Below are positions 23,601 to 33,821 of a stretch of 64,000 bases of DNA, in pieces; position 1 is the stretch's first letter, and each line of letters opens with the position of its first letter. A program made the translations under genes and the position numbers. The notes under the pieces are model-generated. The model had not been told where the DNA came from, searched no databases, and saw only the letters and a list, made by a program, of their open reading frames with translations. The DNA lies in contig JAHLKG010000012.1 in NCBI GenBank assembly GCA_025526995.1, positions 62,001 through 126,000 on the forward strand. The letters are read 5' to 3'. This DNA comes from Powellomyces hirtus. Lineage: Eukaryota; Chytridiomycota; Chytridiomycetes; Spizellomycetales; Powellomycetaceae.

Positions 23601-24218
23601 TACGGAAGCCCGTCCATGGCGAGCCCGTCGTTCAGCATGGGCGCGTTCGACAGCATAGCGGGGAACAGCAATAGTGCGGCGGTGGAGAGAGCCGAATGGC
23701 TGACGCCGGCGAATGCGCAGGGGTTGGAGCTGCAGGTATGGCTCAAAAGTCGTCGGCTTTGACTTTCTACTCCGTCTTCCCGCGCCATCGGTTATTCATG
23801 TCTCCATCACTTGTGCTTTCGCCATCATAGGGCGTCTTTACAAAACGCCACGGCCAGCTGGGCGTCGACATGCGCTTCGTCAATCGCTCCGCAGCACCAA
23901 TGACAGAATTCGCGATCCAGTTCAACGTCAACTCGTACGTTTGACCGGTTCCCTCCTTTCGCAATAGAGCATCTCCATTAGTAACCTTTCTCTAACCATT
24001 CATCTCTACTCCTTAGATATGGCATCGCCCCCGCGGTCGGCCTGCAAGTCCCGTCCCCACTGCGACCAAATCAAAGCGCCGACGTGTTCCTCGCCCTGCA
24101 CCGCGCCGGCGGCGTGCAGCGCATGGATCCAGTCAATTTGGTCCAGATTGCGCTTAAGAACAATCTGGGCATTTATTACTTCAATGCACACGTGCCGGAT
24201 GGCTTGTTGGAGCTGTGA
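20632..24218 (+). CDS. APL2: AP-1-type adaptor complex beta subunit (beta-adaptin)
   Basis: Fifteen exons fit: 20632-20680, 20756-20780, 20875-21091, 21154-21267, 21332-21463, 21538-21659, 21739-21874, 21965-22043, 22127-22340, 22420-22585, 22653-22844, 22909-23255, 23351-23735, 23831-23934, 24017-24218; 827 residues. The start (KFFSTTKKG then FELKAD) and [16 protein letters not shown] match the AP-1/AP-2 beta trunk; [19 protein letters not shown] and [16 protein letters not shown] are hallmark strings. The hinge has a clathrin box LLDLD (about 628-632) and a second LLGL. The ear keeps only the sandwich part ([42 protein letters not shown]) and then stops, lacking the platform subdomain. It should act in clathrin-coated TGN/endosome traffic. 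Exon 2 is a 25-nt microexon, supported by phase and by the conserved E-x-F-E-L-K string it restores. Confidence 0.85.
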
Positions 24219-24412
24219 TCATGGCAAGGGAGAGGCATACAAGTGGCCTGCTATGTTTCAATATTATTGCAGCTGAGACAAAAATTGCTGCACCGGGTCT
24301 CGAAAACTGAAGGACGTAGAATGAATCTGAAGGTTCTGCACCGTTGCTAGATGAGCCAAAAACAATACCGAATGGTGGTAGCGTAGTTCCGCTCCGTTAT
24401 GTAGGCTACGAA

Positions 24413-24881
24413 CTACATTGGCTGCTGCCAAGCATCGAGATCCTCGGCAACATCAAACGCTCCATTTCGCTGGTTTTCAACACGGGCCTTTCCTGCTCCC
24501 AGTTGATAGCGCTCATGTTGTTTCAAAGATGTGACCTCCTTCAATTCTTTTCTCAATCGCAAAAGAATCTCGGCTGCCTTGCCAGAACTAGGCTGGCCAG
24601 TCTCGTGGATTCGTTCATTGTCGATGTAGAGATAATGCAAGCGACGATTTTCTTGTAGGTCTTGTTCGGTTGTTTGGATGAACCGATTCATGATCATCCT
24701 AGCTCTTCTGATGCAGTCCCAACTGAGCATGACGAGATGGTTCACGACAAAAAAATCTCTGGTGCTCCCTTCGGAGCCGATGGTCTCGGTGCTAGGTAAA
24801 AGAGACATCAGCGCCCTGAAGTGGGTGCAGGTTCCTCACTTTCCGCTCGACTATCAGCAACGATAGGGCTTACCCTGCCAT
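24413..24881 (-). CDS. Small unknown family, copy A (IGxxGST / GPGY family)
   Basis: Copy A of a family repeated in this window. Preferred model: an 8-nt first exon ATGGCAGG (24874-24881), a GT-AG intron, then exon 24413-24791; 128 residues. An unspliced alternative starts at 24808. The N-terminal motif reads TIGSEGSTRDFF, then LSWDCIRRARMIM, followed by YIDNERI; the C-terminal part is helical (LRLRKELKEV) and ends with RVENQRNGAFDVAED, a diverged version of the family's LW-x-x-P-x-GPGY-x-EAK motif. Function is unknown; no catalytic motif is visible. It lies just after AP-1 beta in convergent orientation. Confidence 0.5.
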
Positions 24882-25505
24882 GTCGAAAGAGAGAGAGCGG
24901 GATTATTTTTTGAAGCACTTTGCGCAAAGTTGTGATAAATGATCTGTCAAACTTCAAGTAGCTTGGTTCTGTGTGGATGAGGAAAATATACTCTGAGCAA
25001 TCTGTCAGAAGACTTGTGCTGTCATTCCACGTCGCGTTCGAGGGCGCGCCTGTCACGTGCCGGTGCTTACATGAGGACTGATAAAATCTCCGATCGGAAC
25101 ACTCATCCTCATCCCCCATGAATGAATAGGACCAGACCCAATGACCCTCAAACTCGTCAATGGGCCAGAGAAAGCGGAGTGCAAATCAAAAATCCCACTG
25201 CGGAATCCCCACATCAGCATAGGGCCACTTTCACTCCCTCCGATTCGCTTTCCTTTCCTTCTTTCTCTTTTTCTTGAGTCCACACCACACCGCAACCTTT
25301 CTCCATCCCGTCGCTTTCTATTTTTGAGCACTGTGCAGAGTCTATCCGGATTGTACAGCTGAATCAACAGACATCAGAACAACGTGCGTTACTGTGTAAT
25401 CCGCGCTCCTGCATCCGTTCCCGCTCACTAGACATCCAACAACCGGTCTATTTCATCCAGCACATCAAGAGGAATTTTGCTTGAAAGCTTGAAAATTCTT
25501 GATAC
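24882..25505. other. Intergenic region between copy A and SAXO gene
   Basis: Divergent region holding promoters for copy A and the SAXO-like gene. Several small open frames are present on both strands but none has recognisable content or splice support. Confidence 0.3.
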
Positions 25506-27230
25506 ATGGCACCCCACGCTGAGCAGTGCATATGTGCCGTGTGCACATGCGGGCGGCACAAACTGTGCAAAGTCCCGCAGCATGTCGATAGTCATCTGGA
25601 TGCACACACTGGTACGTTCGGACATCGGACGTGTGCTTCTCGACGGGCGCAAAAGCAACAAGACGGGAATGCTTGTAGAAATGTAAATCCTGATGTTGGT
25701 TGAAATCTCTTTATCTCACTTCCATCAGAATATGGCGACAATTATCTCAAGTATCAAGCTGGCCCACGCACACGCGGCCGCGCACACCCGCAGCAGCTCG
25801 ACTGGAAGGGTGGAGCATTCCTGGGCTCAACCGAAAAGTAAATAGGCAACAAAATGCGCCCTGTTTTTTGTGATTTGCGGCGGTTCCTAACTCTCGCTTT
25901 TCTTCTTAACAGCCGTGAGAAATACGTATCACATCCCGTTGCGCCACACCAAGCAGTAAGGGAAAACTCATTAACATGCAAGTAGCTTGGTTCAGCATGC
26001 TGACTCAGATTTCAAAATCTGCAGCCCGCGAAAGTGATGTACTCACGCAACGATGCGCCATTTGAGAGTACCACGACCAGCAAGAACGATTACCCCGCAT
26101 GGGACATTGCGCCCGTCCAGCAGAAGCGGCCGCCCGCAACTGTCATGGACTCTGGTAAGCAGCGAAATGAGAATTAAACGGCGAGCTTTTACAAAAGAAC
26201 GACTATTGACGGGTCAAGTCCCACTCATTTAGGTAAATTTGATGGCAGCACGACCAACAAACGTGACTACCAGCCATTCGAACTGCAACCGCGGACATTT
26301 CACAAGGCGGCCGAATGGATGAAGCCCACTACCCGGTTCTCTGACGAGACAACCAACCATGCCGATTTCCGCGCGTGGAAGGTCGCCCCGCACGCAAATG
26401 CTCATCCGCCTGCCAAGCACGTCAATGTGCAGGAAGATAGGTATGGAGAAATGATGTTTTTGATTCAACGTATCAGAAGCGGTGGTTTGACTGTTTGGGA
26501 ATGGGGTTTGCAGAGATTTCAAATCTACCACTTCGGCTGCGTACACAGGTGACCAGCTAGCACAGAGAGCTGCAATGGTAAGGAAAATGACAGCGAATGG
26601 CAAAAGAGAGGCAGACGGGCGCTTACCATTTTTGTGTATGTTCACTCACAGGCCCCTCGAGCAACCTATATGGCCAACCCGGTGAAATTTGAGGGCACAT
26701 CTACCAACACCGACAGCTTCCGGCGCTGGGATTTGCCGCCCAAGAACGCGACGCCAAAAGCTGCCTACGTGCCGAACCAGTCCCACTTTGACGACGCCAC
26801 TACCTGTACGTATTGACGACAAGTCCCGGGGCAGCGTTCACCCACGTCTTGCTAATACAACTGTAATTCTCTCTATCGGGCGCTTGTAGACAAGACAAAT
26901 TACCAGCCCAAAAGCGTTGAGCGCACAACCCGCTCCATTGCCCAATACCAAGCGCCCAACACCAAATTCGAAGGTCTGTCGACGCACCACGCCGACTTTT
27001 CCGCTCCGGGCCGGCAGACCCGCGAATTGGACTTCCGGCCCCGGGTGGCCTACAACGCCGTCGGCGACGACCGCGACTGGCTGACCACCATGCGATCGCA
27101 GTATACCCCGAAACCCATCGCAAAATGCCCCGCCGTGGACTGGATTCCGCAAGAGAGGGAGAGGCATGTGGATGGACACGTGTATCTTGCTCATCACGCT
27201 GCTGCTAAGCCCGCGGAAGCGCACGCTTGA
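25506..27230 (+). CDS. SAXO1: SAXO/FAM154-type axonemal microtubule-stabilising protein
   Basis: Eight exons join in phase: 25506-25611, 25729-25837, 25913-25955, 26025-26154, 26233-26440, 26514-26577, 26652-26805, 26890-27230; 384 residues. The N-terminus carries the SAXO Cys-rich signature CICAVCTCGRH (SAXO1 has CICELCSCGRH), followed by EYGDNYLKY, and then repeated Mn-type modules of the form (F/Y)-x-G/S-T-T-x-x-x-D-(Y/F): FESTTTSKNDYPAW, FDGSTTNKRDYQPF, FSDETTNHADFRAW, FEGTSTNTDSFRRW, FEGLSTHHADF. SAXO proteins bind inside or along ciliary and centriolar microtubules. In a fungus this implies a flagellated zoospore stage. Splice junctions are unusually well constrained because each exon end falls within a module. 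Confidence 0.88.
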
Positions 27231-27907
27231 TGACAAGAGACTTGTGGGTAGAAAACGACGGCTTTTTTCACTAGGGAAATGCTAGCTTATGACAGAACCT
27301 GATTGACGGTTGCGGTTCACAGACGGAGGTGCTTGGGGCCTTGTTGCGGTGGTTGATGCGTGTGTTTGTTTTTGCTGGCATAGAGAGTGGAGGCTTCCTC
27401 CGGGAAATGATGTGATGTGATTGTGGCTTGTAGCCCACCAATTGACGTCCTACTTCATGATGATTTTTTTCAAGCCAGAGTTGAGTGGAGCAAGGAGGGG
27501 GAAAAACAAAAGAAAAAGAAAGAAAAGAAAAGGCATCAGAGACAGTGTGAAAAAGCACACTTTGCCAAGCACCTTCATTTAGTTCGCATGCAGCGACCGC
27601 GTCGTCAAACTCTCAAGTCAGGACGCCATTTCCCAAGATCCCCCTCATTACCCTATCCTCATCCCTTTTACAACGTCACTTTGTTAACTCTTCTACTTCG
27701 ACACCCACCACTCCGTCGTTGCATCGCAGGTATTTGTGGTTAAGCCATCGGGCTGTCTCAGAGTCTGTTTCCGCGTACCGTCAGCCAAAGCCGCGTCTTC
27801 GTTGCCTCGGCCCCGCAGCAACCCCACCGACCGACCAACCGCCCCTCAAATCCCTTCTCAAAACCCGCAGCCCCTTCTTCTCACCCTCCGTACCAAACGC
27901 CTGAACA
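27231..27907. other. Intergenic region before YIPF6
   Basis: SAXO 3' region, an A-rich purine tract (27497-27540) and a C-rich leader before the YIPF6 ATG. No gene is supported. Confidence 0.35.
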
Positions 27908-29026
27908 ATGTCATACGGCACCAACCCCAATAACCCATCCTCCTCGAATTTCGAGCCATACAGCTTCAATGACGATTTCGCCGGTTCATTCGACGACGAG
28001 GGCGCATCCCTGCGACAACCACCGGTGCAGGGCGACCTCGCGTCAGTCACCATCCCCGTCACCGTGTCTGGAAACATGGGGCCCGCGAATCTGAGTGGTG
28101 GTGGTGCGGGAACGTTGAAACCGGCGCTGGATACTCTGGACGAGCCTGTGTGGGATACTGTTGTACGTTGTGGATTGATGTGGGGATGGGGAGAGTGGGG
28201 CAGGGCATGGAGTTTCTCATCAGGATAGCTTCTGTTTTGATAGAGACGGGATTTGTTGAGCATCTGGGCCAAGCTACGTCAAGTCCTCTTGCCGCGAAAA
28301 GACAACACGGCCAACATCCTCAAAGACTGTACGCATTTTGCCCCTCCACCACCACATATCACATCATGTCCTCATCTTCATGTATTTTTTAGGGGATCTC
28401 TGGGGCCCACTCCTTCTCTGCCTGGCTCTATCTCTGTACGTCGCCCGACCCACACCCTGTCTTATCGCCCTACATCGCCCAACCTCTAACTCTTCATTCT
28501 TTCATAGTCGATTAAGCATAACTGCCGCCGACGGCCAAGCCCCTGCTGTGTTCACCGCCATCTTTGTCATTGTGTGGTGCGGCGCCGCAGCCGTCACCCT
28601 CAACTCCAAACTCCTCGGCGGCAAAATGTCCTTTTTTCAATCCGTCTGCGTTCTGGGTTATTGCCTGTTTCCCCTCGTCCTCGGCGCGGTCGTATGTGCC
28701 TTCATTCCACTCATTTTTGTAAGAATCATTGTGGTGGGTGTGACGTTTGCGTGGGCTGTGTATGGTAAGCAAAGTTTTGTGCTGGTTTGACAGCTGTATT
28801 GCCTGCCTTATTGATCTCATGTTGGACTTGTAGCATCCATCGGCTTCCTCTCGGACCTTGGTCTTGAAAAGCGTCGCGCCTTGGCCGTATACCCCATGGT
28901 GCTTTTCTACTTTGTTATTGCGTGGATGGTACGCCTTTTCTACCCTCGCCCAACATGTCACTGAAATAGCTCACCCTTGTTCTTTTGTTTCAAAGGTTCT
29001 GATTTCAAAGTCACTGTTCAACTAAT
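27908..29026 (+). CDS. YIPF6: Yip1-domain Golgi protein YIPF6 (Yip4-like)
   Basis: Six exons: 27908-28162, 28244-28328, 28393-28435, 28508-28764, 28834-28928, 28997-29026; 254 residues. After a polar cytosolic N-terminus come LDTLDEPVWDTV and VLLPRKDNTANILKDWDLWG, the conserved entrance to the Yip domain, then about five hydrophobic segments: LLLCLALSL; FTAIFVIVWCGAAAV; SVCVLGYCLFPLVLGAVVC; IIVVGVTFAWAVY; VYPMVLFYFVIAWMVL. NSKLLGG and FFQSVCVLGYC are near-identical to human YIPF6. Yip proteins bind Rab GTPases and shape ER-Golgi membranes. Length is close to human YIPF6 (236). The last exon is only 30 nt with a CAAAG acceptor, so the extreme C-terminus is slightly uncertain. Confidence 0.92.
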
Positions 29027-29648
29027 AGCCGAATGCACACCTCCTGTCCCACCATTCCCGCGGTCGACACGATCAACATCAAACCTAACAGCAGGGGCGG
29101 CAACCGCCTGTCCGCGTGTGTGTATATAATGGTGTGTCGCGTGCGAGCTGCGTTAGGGAACGTGTTTGATCGGAGAACTCGGGCACCGAAACCCCGTGTA
29201 GATATGTTTTTGCGAATATATAATATTCCGATATCACTGTCTGGCTGATACCCGCGCATGAACATTCGAGCAGACACAGCAAACCATAGCGTAGCAACCT
29301 TTTGCAATATATCTCCTGTATTAAACCAAGTTACGTTCATCAGCGTCACTGCAGACAAGTCTGCCCTAATGCATCCCCTCGCCCGCCGCGATTTAATCTT
29401 TCCATCTTTCTTTCTAGAGACCGTATTTCAGAGATCCATCGGTTCATTCCTCTTTGCCTACACCAAGAACACTTCCCAGGTCCGTTTCTGAATGCTGCTA
29501 ACGTACTGGCAGAATGAGTTGCGACGGCTTTCTAACAGTATTGTCTCTATCTCAGTATGCATTGGACTGACAGAGGAGGGCTTTGTACTTATTTTCATTG
29601 CTTGAACCGCTTTAAGCACAACATACACCTCACGTTTCTCCTTTACAG
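29027..29648. other. Region between YIPF6 and family copy D
   Basis: No gene is supported. A TATA-like TATATAAT is at 29123-29130. The missing first exon of family copy D may lie near 29500-29600 but could not be placed. Confidence 0.3.
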
Positions 29649-30066
29649 CCCAAAAGCTATTGGCTCTTACGGTAACACGACGCTACTTTTTGCAGCCCTC
29701 GAGAACAGAAAGTTTACCCGCTGGTCCAGGATCAAGAACGCCACAAGCATCTCTCTCCAAGAGGACGGCAATGACCTCTGCCAGTTGCTTCTCGATGATG
29801 ATCCTATCCCCAATCTTCAGTTGTCTCTCAAACATGCACAAGATGAGCGAGTTGGATGAACTGTGCGATTGGGAACCAAAGAACGAGTTAAAGACCCGTG
29901 TGCAGATGCTTGAGCAGGACTTGAGGACCGGATGCATGTGATCGAGCAGCAGTTTGTGCAGTTCTACAATGCACTTGGCGGTCCTGCCTACCGCGAGGCC
30001 AAAACAGATTTCATGCAGCATCTGCACGCGACCAAAGCAGAGAACGAGTATCCCCAAAGAAAATAA
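29649..30066 (+). pseudogene. Small unknown family, copy D (frameshifted)
   Basis: The stretch after a TTTACAG acceptor reads (C)PKAIGSYGNTTLLFAALE, then RWSRIKNATSI, matching the family N-terminal motif. The frame is then lost twice: the next recognisable pieces (KNELKTRVQMLEQDL, then IEQQFVQFYNALGGPAYREA) lie in successive other frames before a stop at 30064-30066. The last piece is the family's GPxYxEAK motif. The acceptor sits at the same place and phase relative to the Ile-Gly as in copy A, so it is a relic of the same exon structure. Two separate shifts make a decayed copy the best reading; assembly error is the alternative. Confidence 0.55.
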
Positions 30067-30822
30067 AAATGATGCCGCTAGTATGACGAGAGCTACATGC
30101 AATACTTCGCGCAACCAATTTTGCCCTTATGCAGCCGATGGGATGGGTGCTCTGTATCGATAGCCTTCAGAAAGCCGCCAAATGTGATATGTAGGATTGT
30201 TTCATAGTCACTCATTCTCAAGACATGTAGCAGTTAGTGTCAAAATATATCATGGCGTGTGTAAATCCGTCGTATATCTGGGTTTGGCAGCCCTCCGTCA
30301 TCGAGAGCTGCCACATTGGCATCAGTGCTTTTGCCTTCATCATCGGACTATATTTACCTTCCACCTGCTTCTTGGCCGGCCTTCGGGTTTCCCCTCCTTC
30401 CTTGGGCAAGCAGAGCTGCTCTGCACTTCAGCATTAGGCCATGCCTTTGGAATGAATTCTATCGGCGGTTCTGCTAGAACTATTTTCTCTATGAACATGT
30501 CCCAAAGATGCCGTGCGCTGCTCTGACTTCTAGCCATGACAAACATCTGATTCAAGCAGGTTCTGTCAGCGCGGCGGAACGGTGGATGGACATTTCACCA
30601 GGGTAGCGTCGGAGACGCGCCTGTCAATAGCTGCGCCACTTCGCGGATAGTTGCAAAACGGGTACGGCCTGAAAGGATTTGGACTGCAAAGTGAGTCTGC
30701 CAAACTTCGCACCAACTTCAAACGTGAGGCTATCTCTCAGCACGTCAAGACACGCTCGTCCTTCTCAGTGAAACGTCTCTTAGAATCCGGATTGATCCAT
30801 AGCATTGGGACATCTGTCCGCA
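30067..30822. other. Intergenic region between copies D and B
   Basis: Short open frames on both strands lack recognisable motifs. Nothing can be supported. Confidence 0.3.
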
Positions 30823-31247
30823 ATGACTCGCCAGCACCGCATCGGTTCCCAAATGAGCTCGGTCCTTTTCTTCGCAGTCACTGAAGATAATTACATAGCT
30901 TGGTAGGTGATTCGCAAGCTCGAACAATCAACAGGCGACGCCGTGAAAATGGCTCGTACTACATTTGCATCGACGATGAGATTATGGGTAGCTCCGCCTT
31001 ACCGGGCCCCAACGAAACAACCCTACCTCGAATGATGGAAGAGCTGGCTGAGCTTCTAGCACTCGAAGATGATGCCGCGGACGCCATGCAGCGCTTGATG
31101 AAGCTTGAAGACCGCGTAAAACAGTTGTGGAATCGCCCCGACGGTCCTGGATACGACCAAGCAAAGGCGGATTTCGAAAGCGAAAATCGGAGCATCAGCA
31201 TGACAGTGAGGATAGCTTCAGGGGATGAGCACAGTGTTAGTAGATAG
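30823..31247 (+). pseudogene. Small unknown family, copy B (in-frame stop and frameshift)
   Basis: From ATG 30823 the frame reads MTRQHRIGSQMSSVLFFAV then DNYIAW, an in-frame TAG (30904-30906), and VIRKLE, i.e. the family pattern W-x-x-IR-x-A with the residue after Trp turned into a stop. Continuing needs a shift of frame, after which the sequence is intact: ICIDDEIMGSS, a helical stretch MMEELAELLALEDDAADA, and LEDRVKQLWNRPDGPGYDQA. Reading through as an intron would need a 32-nt intron, well below others here. The C-terminal half is well preserved, so inactivation is probably recent. Confidence 0.6.
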
Positions 31248-32101
31248 CTTCAGGGCATGAGCATAGTAGTGTCAATAGCATAGCTTCACAGACCTCGCGA
31301 AAGGGCGTAAATTAGGGAATAGCAAATTGAATGTACGCAGTGAAATGCTTGATGAATTTTTATTGCATTCTACCTCTCTTGTGAGGTTCCTCCTTTGCGC
31401 CATCACGAGAAAAAGACATTCAAACTATGATAAAAGCATTGCAGAAACCCCACCTCTATAACTTTGATGTCATCTATAACTTTGGGGTCAGTCAATTCCT
31501 CCAAGAACAGAGGGGTATTTTTTGTGTGGCGCCCCTGCCGCTCGTCGGATCCCCAGTTGCTGTCGGATCAGGAATTTGAGAAAATTACGCTTGTTGATAA
31601 AGCTTCCCGGTTCAAATTAGACTTTGGCGCTGAGGATCTCCATGCGGGTGGTTCCTCCAGGGGCAATCTCTCCTCCGTCTCCGGGGCGGGGTCTTCCTCG
31701 TCTTCGAGGGCAGACTCTTCTCCGTTTCCGTGATTGTTATTTCCGGGGGCAGTGTCTTCTCTATCTTCGCGGACAATGTTTGTGCGGCCGGTGTCTCCGT
31801 CTCTGGTGGCAGTGTCTTTTATTCCGTTCCGAGAAGGAGATTTAGCTCCAAAAGTTGTTTGATTTGACAGTTTGGTGTGAATGGACGCCAAAGGCTTTTC
31901 GGCAGTTAGTTGATGGCGGAGACGCTGATGAGAGAGGCTTAGTTGCGCGCATTATCACGTGACACTACTATAATAACGGATCGTCATGTCGCGTCGCGTC
32001 CTTTTCGCTCTAACTGTCAAGGGGACTAACTGGATGCAGATACGGAACCGTGGACATCATCTTTTCTCTCTCCATTCTACTTGAGGTAACATTCACGCAA
32101 T
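31248..32101. other. Intergenic region between copies B and C
   Basis: A stretch at 31620-31830 contains degenerate 30-40-nt repeats rich in GTCTTC/TCTCCG; read on the minus strand it gives an acidic Glu/Asp/Pro-rich frame (31568-31891) without ATG. An element TCACGTGA-like (31955-31962) lies near 31.96 kb. No gene is confident. Confidence 0.3.
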
Positions 32102-32570
32102 ATGTGCTGGTGAGTGCAAACATGAGATGCCTCGTTCTTTGTTAGTCGCGACGCTGACAAGTGGTTGTGACTACAGCACTGCTTCCCACGCCGTCCGACT
32201 CCCGACGTCCAGGGTTGAGCCCATTGGCACAGAAGGCAGCACCACCTTGTTCTTTGTCCTGACCGACGGCATCTACTTCTCCTGGTCGGCTCTTCGTGAA
32301 GCCAGATCTCTCGCATTTAATTCGGACGGCATATTCCGCATCAACGGGGAGCCCGCCGCAAAATCGCAAGACAATCGTAACCCTCTCCCTCGCATCGCGC
32401 AAGAGCTAGAAGAAGTGAACGCCAAGGAAGAAGCTTTGCGACTCGCTGATGTACAAGTCCGTCTGAAACACCTAGAGAAGCAGATTGATCATTTGTGGCA
32501 CCAGCCTGGAGGGCCTGCCTATCACGAGGCAAAGAGGGAGTTTGAGGAATTGCAAGGACTGTCAAAGTAG
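32102..32570 (+). CDS. Small unknown family, copy C (intact)
   Basis: Preferred model: 8-nt first exon ATGTGCTG (32102-32109) with a consensus GTGAGT donor, intron 32110-32176 ending CTACAG, then exon 32177-32570; 133 residues. An unspliced start at 32127 would give 147. Motif I reads PIGTEGSTTLFFVL then FSWSALREARSLAF; the middle has FRINGE; a helical part (IAQELEEVNAKEEALRLAD) leads to motif II, LEKQIDHLWHQPGGPAYHEA, and FEELQ. Soluble, no signal peptide or membrane segment. Function unknown. Same 8-nt first-exon design as copy A. Confidence 0.65.
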
Positions 32571-32934
32571 AAAAACCGAGGGGGAATTGTCATGTCCTCT
32601 CTCTTTATGTATGTCGTTGATTTGTATTTAAGCCACTCAGATGAATATAAATAGTTCCGTTTGGATCATGTTCTACATCCATGGCACAAATGGCACCTAC
32701 ACACTCTTCATAGTCCAGAGATGTGAATTTTCCCACGCGTCTGACCCAATCCAGAGGTCATAAGAACCTCCAATTTCTCTCTTTCCACACTCTTCTATCG
32801 TGCCGGTCGCTGCTATATATACAGGGGAGTAGCCGGTGTAGGAATGCTCAACTTCCATTGCACACATGATGTCCGCAAGGAGCATTGACTCACTGTTTCA
32901 TTGGCCGGCAGATTGAGTTTTTTCGACAATCAAC
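32571..32934. promoter_or_regulatory. Upstream region of copy E with TATA box
   Basis: TATATATA at 32814-32821 lies about 115 bp before the copy E ATG. The spacing suits a working promoter even though the coding frame downstream is broken. Confidence 0.4.
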
Positions 32935-33424
32935 ATGTCACAAAACACAAAGCATCGCATTGGAACGCAAGGGAGCACCGTCGACTTTTTCTATCTCCAC
33001 CCTTTGTGTCTAATCTCATGGAGAGAAATTCGCGAAGCACGCACAACCTCTTTAGGACCATTTAAAAGTGCAACAACTGGCAACTTTGCGATGTACATGG
33101 ATAATAAGGTGGTGCCGGGTTCCACGTTCAGGCCCAATGCTGAACCTGGCAAGATATTTTCACGCCTACGAGCTTGCTGAGGTCAACTTGCGAAGACAAG
33201 AGTCACCCATGAATGGTCGGCTCAACGCCATTGAGCTCAAGGTCGAGCACTTGTGGAATCGACCCGACGGACCTGGATTCCTTGATGCGCACGCGGACTT
33301 TCAGAAACTGCAGTCTCTGAGGGATGGGCTCAACCGTCTCAAAGCTGAACGTGCAAAGACCGAACAATTTGACCGCAAACTTGCAACCGATGGCAACATG
33401 AGGAAACGGCCACACCTTGGGTGA
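32935..33424 (+). pseudogene. Small unknown family, copy E (single frameshift)
   Basis: ATG 32935 opens MSQNTKHRIGTQGSTVDFF, then ISWREIREARTTS and YMDNKVV, and after FSRLRAC a stop (33178-33180). One frame over, the sequence continues directly as ELAEVNLRRQE, then IELKVEHLWNRPDGPGFLDA, ending at 33424 with a longer basic tail than other copies. The shift lies in about 33165-33178. Everything else is intact and a TATA box is present, so this may be a very young pseudogene, a sequencing error, or less likely a programmed shift. No introns are needed. Confidence 0.55.
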
Positions 33425-33821
33425 ATCCAGACAATCGATTATCGTTGGCGTAGCACTGGAGAAGCACACCCGTCCGGCGTCGTTTCAGGGAAAAGTATGG
33501 CTTAGGTTGCGATTGGCTTAACAAAGGCGCATGATATCATAGAGTGATATAAGTGCACACAATGTATAAATAAATTCAACCTCATCGAGCTATTTGTCTC
33601 ATAGAGACTTTAGCGGGAATTGCTGACTGTTCAAATCGACCGCGTGCGTGTGCTGTCAATATCCATTTGGTCGCATTCTTTCCTTTTCTTTTTTTTTTTT
33701 TTCTTTTCTATTCTATTTTATTCTTTGAGCACACTCAACAAACTTCTCTATTTTATAAATAAAGCGTCTACAATAATTTCACCCACCCGGTCGGAGACAG
33801 GTCAATTTGTACTTGCCGGAC
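33425..33821. other. Leader region of the diacylglycerol lipase gene
   Basis: Contains a long pyrimidine/T tract (33674-33725) before the lipase ATG, typical of a leader or core promoter in this genome. No gene. Confidence 0.35.

Noticed and set aside
30901..30940. Reading the in-frame stop of family copy B as a short intron
   Set aside because: The only GT-AG pair would give an intron of about 32 nt, much shorter than any other intron here, and would delete the conserved IR-x-A motif.
31568..31891. Acidic minus-strand open frame of 107 codons
   Set aside because: It has no ATG, consists of degenerate GTCTTC-type repeats on the other strand, and shows no splice-supported upstream exon.
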